DNA of 10,553 nucleotides. Source: CAYORM01 sp964406375. GTDB taxonomy: Bacteria; Pseudomonadota; Alphaproteobacteria; DSM-16000; Inquilinaceae. Shown piece by piece: positions 6,107 through 10,553 of this stretch. Within the stretch, counting starts at the first letter, position 1; every line of letters begins with the position of its first letter. A model generated the notes under the pieces. It saw only the letters and a list, made by a program, of their open reading frames with translations, did not search any database and was not told the origin of the DNA. Position numbers and translations under genes: made by a program. The DNA is taken from the NCBI GenBank assembly GCA_964406375.1, contig CAYORM010000094.1, positions 1 to 10,553 of the forward strand. Direction: 5' to 3'.

Positions 6107-6856
6107 ATGACCGCGCTCCGCTCTATCCTCTTCAACGCCGTCTTCTTCCTGGGCACCTTCCTCGGCTGCCTCATCGTCCTCCCGGCCGCGCTCATCTCGC
6201 GCCGCGCGATGATGGCGGCGGTGCTGCTCTACATGCGCGGGCTCTACCTCGCCGAGCGTTGGATCATCGGCCTCGATTACCGGGTGGTCGGTCGCGAGAA
6301 CCTGCCGCAGGCCCCCTTCATCGTCGCCGCCAAGCACCAGTCGGCCTGGGAGACGATGAAGCTGCACCTCCTGCTCGACGATCCGGCCGTGGTGCTCAAG
6401 GTCGAGCTGGCGCGGCTGCCGCTGTGGGGCTGGTATGCCCGCAAGGCCGGGATGATCGCGGTCGAGCGCGGCGCCGGCATGCGCACCGTCGCGGGCATGC
6501 TGCGCCAGGCACGCGAGCGGGCGGCCGAAGGGCGGCCCATCGTCATCTTCCCACAGGGCACCCGGGTCTCGCCCGGCGACCGCCGGCCCTATCGCAGCGG
6601 CGTCGGCGCGCTTTACACCGAGCTCGGCCTGCCGGTCGTGCCGATGGCCCTCAACTCCGGCGTCTTCTGGGGGCGGCGGGCCTTCGCCAAACGACCTGGC
6701 ACAATCACGGTAGAGTTCCTGCCGCCGATCCCGCCCGGGCTCCCGCAGGAGGAGATGATGCGCCGTCTGGAGAGCACGCTGGAGGCCGCTTCCGACCGGC
6801 TGGTCGCCGCGGTCGGCGGGCCGGTCGCGACCGGCTCCGCCATTCCCGCTTCCTGA
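6107..6856 (+). CDS. plsC: 1-acyl-sn-glycerol-3-phosphate acyltransferase (PlsC-type)
   Basis: PlsC adds an acyl chain to lysophosphatidic acid to make phosphatidic acid, the precursor of membrane phospholipids, at the inner membrane. The 249-residue product has an N-terminal hydrophobic segment (about 8-30) and the LPLAT fold. The catalytic motif reads KHQSAWET, with His77 and Glu82 (HX4E rather than the common HX4D). Motif III reads FPQGTR (148-153), with Gln in place of the usual Glu. Between them, VELARLPLWGWYARKAGMIAVER is well conserved, and VPMALNSGVFWG (from about 178) matches motif IV. The HX4E form is familiar in alphaproteobacterial members, so I read the protein as active. Which acyl-acceptor it uses cannot be told from sequence; a lyso-ornithine or other lysolipid acyltransferase is possible. 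The start is the first ATG after the YdcF stop, with only a weak ribosome site. Confidence 0.9.
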   Translation: MTALRSILFNAVFFLGTFLGCLIVLPAALISRRAMMAAVLLYMRGLYLAERWIIGLDYRVVGRENLPQAPFIVAAKHQSAWETMKLHLLLDDPAVVLKVELARLPLWGWYARKAGMIAVERGAGMRTVAGMLRQARERAAEGRPIVIFPQGTRVSPGDRRPYRSGVGALYTELGLPVVPMALNSGVFWGRRAFAKRPGTITVEFLPPIPPGLPQEEMMRRLESTLEAASDRLVAAVGGPVATGSAIPAS

Positions 6857-6868
6857 ACGGCGCGGGGA

Positions 6869-8386
6869 GTGGCCGGCCCAGCGCCAGGGCGGGCGCCCGG
6901 CGGTCCGGCCGGTGGCGTCGCGATCATCCTCGCTCTCTCGGCGGGATGGGCCGGCCGTGACCTGCTCGCGGCGCTGCCGGGCGCCGAGGCTGCGCTCTCC
7001 TCGGCCGATGCGCTTTACCTGCCCGCACTCTTCCTCGATATCGCGGGTGGCGGGCGGCTCGCCGATTGGGCGCTGACGCCCGGCCCCTACGTCTTTCCCG
7101 ACATGGCCGTCTTCGGCCTCGCCTGGGCGCTGACCCCTGGCTGGGCCGCAGCGGTCGCGGTGAATGCGGCGCTGCAGACGGTGCTGATCCTGCTGCTGGC
7201 CGCCGCCCTTGGTGCCACACTCAATGTCAGGGCGGGGGGACGGGGCGCCCTCCACGCGATCCTCACCGTGCCGGCCTGCCTCGCGCTGCCCGTGGCGCTC
7301 GCCTTCGCCCTCGCGCCGGAGGCCGCCTTCCCGGTCTTCGGTGTGCCGATCCTGCCGGGCTTTCACGCCGGCGCCGCCATTTCGGCGCTCGCCGGATTCG
7401 TCCTGCTGCTCGCCCGCGGCGGGACCGGACGTCGTGGGATGACGATCGCCGCGCTGACGATCGCGACCGGCCTTTCCGACAGCTTCTTTCTCCTATTCTT
7501 CTCGGCGCCCGCGCTGCTCCTTCTGCTGCGCGAGGCGGTGGCCGATCGCTCCGGCCGGGACGCTCACCTGCGCCTTCTCGTCTGGACGGGCGGCGCAGCT
7601 CTCGCGGTCCTCGCCCTTCAGGATCTCGTCAACCCGCTCGGTGGCGCTTATCGGCACCAGCTAGCCCTCGGCCATGAGCACGGGCTGTGGCGGCTCGGAC
7701 AGATCGTCGGAGAACCCGGCGCCGCTGCGGCGCTGGCGATCGCCGTCGCCGCCTGGCTGCCGGCCGGCCTGGCCGGCGCCATGGCCCTTGGCCGGCCGGG
7801 GCGGTCGCGGCCGCTCGACGCGCTCGCCCTTCTCGTCGCGACGGGCGGGCTCTGCACGCTTTTCCTGCCGGTGGCGCTCGGCCTTCTCCGCGATCTCGAG
7901 AGCAGCCGCTATCTGCTGCCGGTGACGCTGTTCGGCCCCCTCTGGCTCGGGCTGCGTCTCGCCGCGGCCGGCCGCGCTTGCGCGATGCCGCTCGGCCTCC
8001 TCACCCTCGCGGGCACCGCCTGGGGCCTGCTCTTGCCGGCACCGCGGCTCGTCCCGCCGCCGGCGATAGCCTGCCTGCCGGAAGGGCCGGTGCTGACGGA
8101 TTACTGGCACGCCAAGCCGCTGCGCCTGTTCTCCGGCGGTCGGATCGCGGCCATTCCGGTGACGGCGGCGGGGCGCCCCTATCTGTGGATCGCGAGCGCG
8201 GCGTGGTGGCAGGACGCGGCTCCGATCGCCATCTTGTCGGCAGGATTGGACCGCGCCGCCATCGAAACCGCGTTCGGCGTGCCGTCACGCGTGGTCCGCT
8301 GTGCCGATGCGGAGGTCTGGTATGTCGAGGATCCGGCCGGTGCCGGCGCCGTCCTTGCCACGAGCGAACCGGCTCGGCTTCCCTGA
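6869..8386 (+). CDS. Polytopic membrane protein, possible GT-C-type glycosyltransferase
   Basis: I do not recognise this 505-residue protein with certainty. About ten hydrophobic segments can be seen between residues 15 and 390, followed by a soluble C-terminal domain of about 115 residues (391-505). The first long loop carries SADALYLPALFLDI and TPGPYVFPDMAVF (about 45-82). A later loop has GLSDSFFLLFF (201-211), and a late segment has ESSRYLLPVTLFGPLWLG (344-361). An acidic residue in the first loop, an SRYLLP segment near the last helices and a C-terminal extracytoplasmic domain resemble GT-C glycosyltransferases using lipid-linked sugars. That is inference and a specific family is not claimed. 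The start GTG 6869 is 12 nt after the plsC stop, in the same frame; GGGGA directly abuts it, so the spacing is poor. It probably belongs to the ydcF-plsC unit, suggesting lipid or envelope glycan work. Codon use looks like its neighbours. Confidence 0.75.
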   Translation: MAGPAPGRAPGGPAGGVAIILALSAGWAGRDLLAALPGAEAALSSADALYLPALFLDIAGGGRLADWALTPGPYVFPDMAVFGLAWALTPGWAAAVAVNAALQTVLILLLAAALGATLNVRAGGRGALHAILTVPACLALPVALAFALAPEAAFPVFGVPILPGFHAGAAISALAGFVLLLARGGTGRRGMTIAALTIATGLSDSFFLLFFSAPALLLLLREAVADRSGRDAHLRLLVWTGGAALAVLALQDLVNPLGGAYRHQLALGHEHGLWRLGQIVGEPGAAAALAIAVAAWLPAGLAGAMALGRPGRSRPLDALALLVATGGLCTLFLPVALGLLRDLESSRYLLPVTLFGPLWLGLRLAAAGRACAMPLGLLTLAGTAWGLLLPAPRLVPPPAIACLPEGPVLTDYWHAKPLRLFSGGRIAAIPVTAAGRPYLWIASAAWWQDAAPIAILSAGLDRAAIETAFGVPSRVVRCADAEVWYVEDPAGAGAVLATSEPARLP

Positions 8387-8398
8387 CCGGGCGGCGGT

Positions 8399-8417
8399 GG
8401 CGGGCTGCGCGCCCGCC
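8399..8417 (+). other. GC hairpin ahead of nrdJ
   Basis: GGCGGGC (8399-8405) and GCCCGCC (8411-8417) form a perfect 7-bp stem with a 5-nt loop in the 63-nt gap before nrdJ. The right arm can also pair with GGCGGGC at 8418-8424. No T-run follows, so it may be a weak terminator for the upstream unit, a leader structure or simply GC-rich chance. It does not resemble a cobalamin riboswitch, which would need about 200 nt. Confidence 0.3.
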
Positions 8418-8431
8418 GGCGGGCGGGGCTG

Positions 8432-8440
8432 AAGGAGGAG
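8432..8440 (+). promoter_or_regulatory. Strong ribosome binding site of nrdJ
   Basis: AAGGAGGAG is nearly a full anti-16S match, with 9 nt between its end and ATG 8450. An in-frame ATG at 8456 would be 15 nt away, so 8450 is preferred. It is the best ribosome site in the window and suggests efficient translation. Confidence 0.7.
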
Positions 8441-8449
8441 CGGGGCGTC

Positions 8450-10255
8450 ATGGGGATGATCGACCGCAGCGCGATCGCCGATCAGATCTGGGAGATGAAG
8501 TACCGGCTGAAGACGCCGGACGGCCCGGTCGACCGTGACATCGCCGCCACCTGGGACCGTGTCGCCAACGCGCTCGCGGCGCCCGAAGCCGACCGCGCGA
8601 CCTGGGCCCGGCGCTTCCGCGCGGTGCTCGACGATTTCCGCTTCCTGCCGGCCGGCCGCATCCTCGCCGGGGCGGGGACCGATCGTCAGGTGACACTGTT
8701 CAACTGCTTCGTCATGGGCACGATCCCCGACGACATGGGCGGGATCTTCGGCCATCTGCGCGAGGCGGCGCTGACGCTGCAGCAGGGTGGCGGCATCGGC
8801 TACGACTTCTCCACCCTGCGGCCCCGCGGCGCCCTGGTCGAACGGACGGGCGCCGACGCCTCGGGCCCGGTCTCCTTCATGGAGGTCTGGGACGCGATGT
8901 GCCGGACCGTGATGTCGGCGGGCCACCGGCGCGGCGCGATGATGGCGACGTTGCGCTGTGACCATCCCGATATCGGCCTGTTCGTCGATGCCAAGCGCGA
9001 CCCGCAGCGTTTGCGCATGTTCAACCTCTCGGTGCTGGTCACCGACGCCTTCATGGCGGCGGTCGAGGCGGATGCGCCCTGGGATCTGGTCTTCGAGGGG
9101 CGGGTCTACGCCACCGTCCCGGCGCGCGCGCTGTGGGACCGGATCATGCGCGCGACCTATGACGTCGCCGAGCCCGGCGTGATCTTCATCGATCGTATCA
9201 ACGCCCTCAACAACCTCGCCTATTGCGAGACGATCGCGGCAACCAATCCGTGCGGCGAGCAGCCGCTTCCGCCCTATGGCGCCTGCCTGCTCGGTTCGAT
9301 CAACCTCGCCCGATTCGTCATCGATCCGTTCGGGCCGGCCGCGCGGCTCGATCTCGACGCGGTGCTCGCGGCGGTGCCGACGATCCTGCGGATGATGGAC
9401 AATGTCGTCGACATCTCCAACTTCCCGCTGCCCGAGCAGCGGGCGGAGGCGCTGTCCAAGCGCCGGATCGGCCTCGGCGTCACCGGCCTCGCCGATGCCT
9501 TCCTGATGCTCGGAGTGCGCTATGGCGAGGCGGAGTCGCTGCGCCTGACCGAGGCTTGGCTCGGAACGCTGCGGATCGCCGCCTATCGGGCCAGTGTCGA
9601 TCTGGCGACGGAGAAGGGCGCCTTCCCCCTGTTCGACCGCGATCGCTACCTCGCCGCGCCCAACGTCGCCTCGCTGCCCGCCGACCTCCGCGATGCCATC
9701 GCCCGGCACGGCATCCGCAACGCGCTCGTCACCTCGGTCGCGCCGACCGGGACGATCTCGCTCTTTGCCGACAACGTCTCCTCCGGCATCGAGCCGGTCT
9801 TCGCCTGGAGCTACACCCGCAACGTCCTCTTGCCCGATGGCAGCCGGGCGGCCGAGGAGGTCGCGGATTATGCCTGGCGCGTGTTCCGCCGGATCCACGG
9901 GCCGGATGCACCGCTGCCGGATTATTTCGTCGACGCCCGCGCGCTGTCGCCCGAGGCGCATCTGGCGATCCAGGCCGCCGCGCAGCGTCATGTCGACAGC
10001 GCGATCAGCAAGACGATCAACTGTCCCGAGGGCATCGGCTTCGAGGCCTTCAAGGATGTCTATCGACGCGCCTATGCGCTCGGCTGCAAGGGCTGCACCA
10101 CCTACCGGCCGAACCCGGTCACCGGCGCCGTCCTCGAGACGGCCGAGCGGGACGATGTCGGACACGGGCGCTGCCCCGAATGCGGCGCCGCCTCGTTGGT
10201 CCGGGCGGAGGGCTGCGTCCGCTGCGCGCAGTGCGGCTACTCGGTCTGCCTGTGA
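8450..10255 (+). CDS. nrdJ: B12-dependent (class II) ribonucleoside-diphosphate reductase, short form
   Basis: NrdJ reduces ribonucleotides to deoxyribonucleotides in the cytosol, using adenosylcobalamin to make the radical, and so works with or without oxygen. The 601-residue product keeps the expected active site. Cys86 in LFNCF and Cys279 in YGACLLGSINL are the reducing pair. Asn266, Cys268 and Glu270 in NPCGEQPLP are the radical cysteine and its helpers. The 11-residue spacing between Cys268 and Cys279 equals that of the Thermotoga maritima enzyme. QQGGGIGYDFSTLRP (111-125), APTGTISL and KGCTTYRPN are further family signatures. The tail holds CPEC (575-578) and CVRCAQCGYSVC (589-600), a zinc-ribbon-like cluster whose last cysteines could relay electrons. 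No N-terminal ATP-cone is visible, and the protein is about half the length of the roughly 1200-residue NrdJ of many alphaproteobacteria. No nrdAB or nrdDG gene lies nearby. Confidence 0.95.
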   Translation: MGMIDRSAIADQIWEMKYRLKTPDGPVDRDIAATWDRVANALAAPEADRATWARRFRAVLDDFRFLPAGRILAGAGTDRQVTLFNCFVMGTIPDDMGGIFGHLREAALTLQQGGGIGYDFSTLRPRGALVERTGADASGPVSFMEVWDAMCRTVMSAGHRRGAMMATLRCDHPDIGLFVDAKRDPQRLRMFNLSVLVTDAFMAAVEADAPWDLVFEGRVYATVPARALWDRIMRATYDVAEPGVIFIDRINALNNLAYCETIAATNPCGEQPLPPYGACLLGSINLARFVIDPFGPAARLDLDAVLAAVPTILRMMDNVVDISNFPLPEQRAEALSKRRIGLGVTGLADAFLMLGVRYGEAESLRLTEAWLGTLRIAAYRASVDLATEKGAFPLFDRDRYLAAPNVASLPADLRDAIARHGIRNALVTSVAPTGTISLFADNVSSGIEPVFAWSYTRNVLLPDGSRAAEEVADYAWRVFRRIHGPDAPLPDYFVDARALSPEAHLAIQAAAQRHVDSAISKTINCPEGIGFEAFKDVYRRAYALGCKGCTTYRPNPVTGAVLETAERDDVGHGRCPECGAASLVRAEGCVRCAQCGYSVCL

Positions 10256-10265
10256 GGTCCGCCCT

Positions 10266-10315
10266 CGTCCCGACACGCGAGCCCGTTATCAGACGGGACG
10301 CGTTATCCGTCCCGT
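10266..10315 (+). other. Competing inverted repeats between nrdJ and the ABC1 kinase gene
   Basis: The arm ACGGGACG (10293-10300) can pair with CGTCCCGT (10308-10315) as a perfect 8-bp stem with a 7-nt loop. It can also pair with CGTCCCG (10266-10272) in 7 bp, or with CCCGT (10282-10286) in 5 bp. CGTTATC occurs twice (10284-10290 and 10301-10307). The last hairpin is followed by GACCCCCC, not a T-run. It may be a terminator without U-tract, an attenuator-like switch or a protein site; the sequence alone does not decide. Confidence 0.4.
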
Positions 10316-10344
10316 GACCCCCCGTATCGAGAACGACGGACCTG

Positions 10345-10553
10345 ATGCCGAACGACGAGAACAGCCTGGGCGGCCGCCTGCGCCGCTATGCCCGTGTCTC
10401 CGGGGCCATGACAGGGCTCGCGGCCCGGATGGCCGGCGAGCGCTATCTCGGCGTCTCAATCGACCGCGAGCGCCATGCCGCCGACCTCAAGGCGGCGCTG
10501 GGCGGGCTGAAGGGCCCGCTCATGAAGGTCGCGCAGATGCTGGCGACCATTCC
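10345..10553 (+). CDS. ABC1/AarF/UbiB-type atypical kinase, N-terminal part (3' end outside window)
   Basis: Sixty-nine complete codons are present. The frame begins MPNDENSLGGRLRRYARVSG and continues through AARMAGERYLG and a helix to LKGPLMKVAQMLATIP. The last part is the family's N-terminal KxGQ-type motif, here KVAQ (61-64), with alanine in place of glycine, a form I recall from alphaproteobacterial members. ABC1 proteins such as UbiB and Coq8 are ATP-binding kinase-like proteins linked to ubiquinone biosynthesis and lipid handling. The kinase core lies outside the window, so activity and specificity cannot be judged. ATG 10345 is preceded by CGGA (10337-10340), a modest ribosome site with 4 nt spacing. 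The gene lies 89 nt after nrdJ and may have its own promoter, though I see no convincing one. Confidence 0.82.
   Translation, partial: MPNDENSLGGRLRRYARVSGAMTGLAARMAGERYLGVSIDRERHAADLKAALGGLKGPLMKVAQMLATI

Noticed and set aside
5738..7366. A 542-codon minus-strand open frame across ydcF, plsC and the polytopic gene
   Set aside because: It spans three real plus-strand genes, its composition is Arg/Glu/Gly/His-rich, and it has no motif. It is a codon-bias shadow.
8387..8449. Cobalamin riboswitch in front of the B12-dependent reductase
   Set aside because: Only 63 nt are available and no B12-box-like sequence is present; only a simple GC hairpin is seen.
8285..10276. A 663-codon open frame on the minus strand covering almost all of nrdJ
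   Set aside because: The translation is rich in Arg, Asp, Gly, His and Gln with no recognisable domain. nrdJ on the plus strand is certain, and long antisense frames arise from its GC-rich third positions.
1..10553. CRISPR array, tRNA, insertion sequence or prophage
   Set aside because: I found no regularly spaced repeats, no cloverleaf-like segments, no terminal inverted repeats and no transposase or phage motifs. Composition is even throughout.

Overview
This window is an ordinary-looking, very GC-rich (about 70 percent by eye) stretch of chromosome from an alphaproteobacterium. The assignment rests on gene content. The argH-lptM-lysA order, the large DUF4175/TIGR02302 membrane protein (a family confined to Alphaproteobacteria), the zinc-ribbon/DUF3426 protein and the YdcF-PlsC pair are all typical of that class. 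I cannot name the order or genus. I see no tRNA, rRNA, insertion sequence, phage gene or CRISPR array. No stretch longer than about 140 bases lies outside a gene.

Left block, plus strand (1-4548). The C-terminal part of argininosuccinate lyase (argH) overlaps by 4 nt a 46-residue lipoprotein gene of the LptM type. Next come diaminopimelate decarboxylase (lysA) and then, 10 nt later, an 836-residue DUF4175/TIGR02302 membrane protein whose best start is an unusual CTG. The block joins arginine and lysine biosynthesis with cell-envelope proteins and looks like one transcription unit.

Middle (4549-5457). A zinc-ribbon, single-pass membrane protein with a DUF3426 domain is encoded on the minus strand. 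It converges on the DUF4175 gene and diverges from the next block. The 143-bp divergent spacer holds a plausible sigma-70 promoter for the minus-strand gene. In many alphaproteobacteria, as I remember it, ftsE and ftsX lie between the zinc-ribbon gene and ydcF. Here they are absent.

Right block, plus strand (5458-10553). A YdcF/DUF218 membrane protein, a PlsC-type lysophospholipid acyltransferase and an unrecognised 505-residue polytopic membrane protein (possibly a GT-C glycosyltransferase) are packed 7-12 nt apart. After a 63-nt gap with a GC hairpin comes a short B12-dependent (class II) ribonucleotide reductase, nrdJ, with all catalytic cysteines and a C-terminal cysteine-rich tail. An 89-nt spacer with competing hairpins precedes the start of an ABC1/UbiB-type kinase gene, which runs off the end.

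I did not find a clear new defence, mobile or RNA-based system. The points most worth a second look are the unknown DUF4175 protein and its CTG start, the missing ftsEX, the orphan polytopic protein, and the mutually exclusive hairpins downstream of nrdJ.
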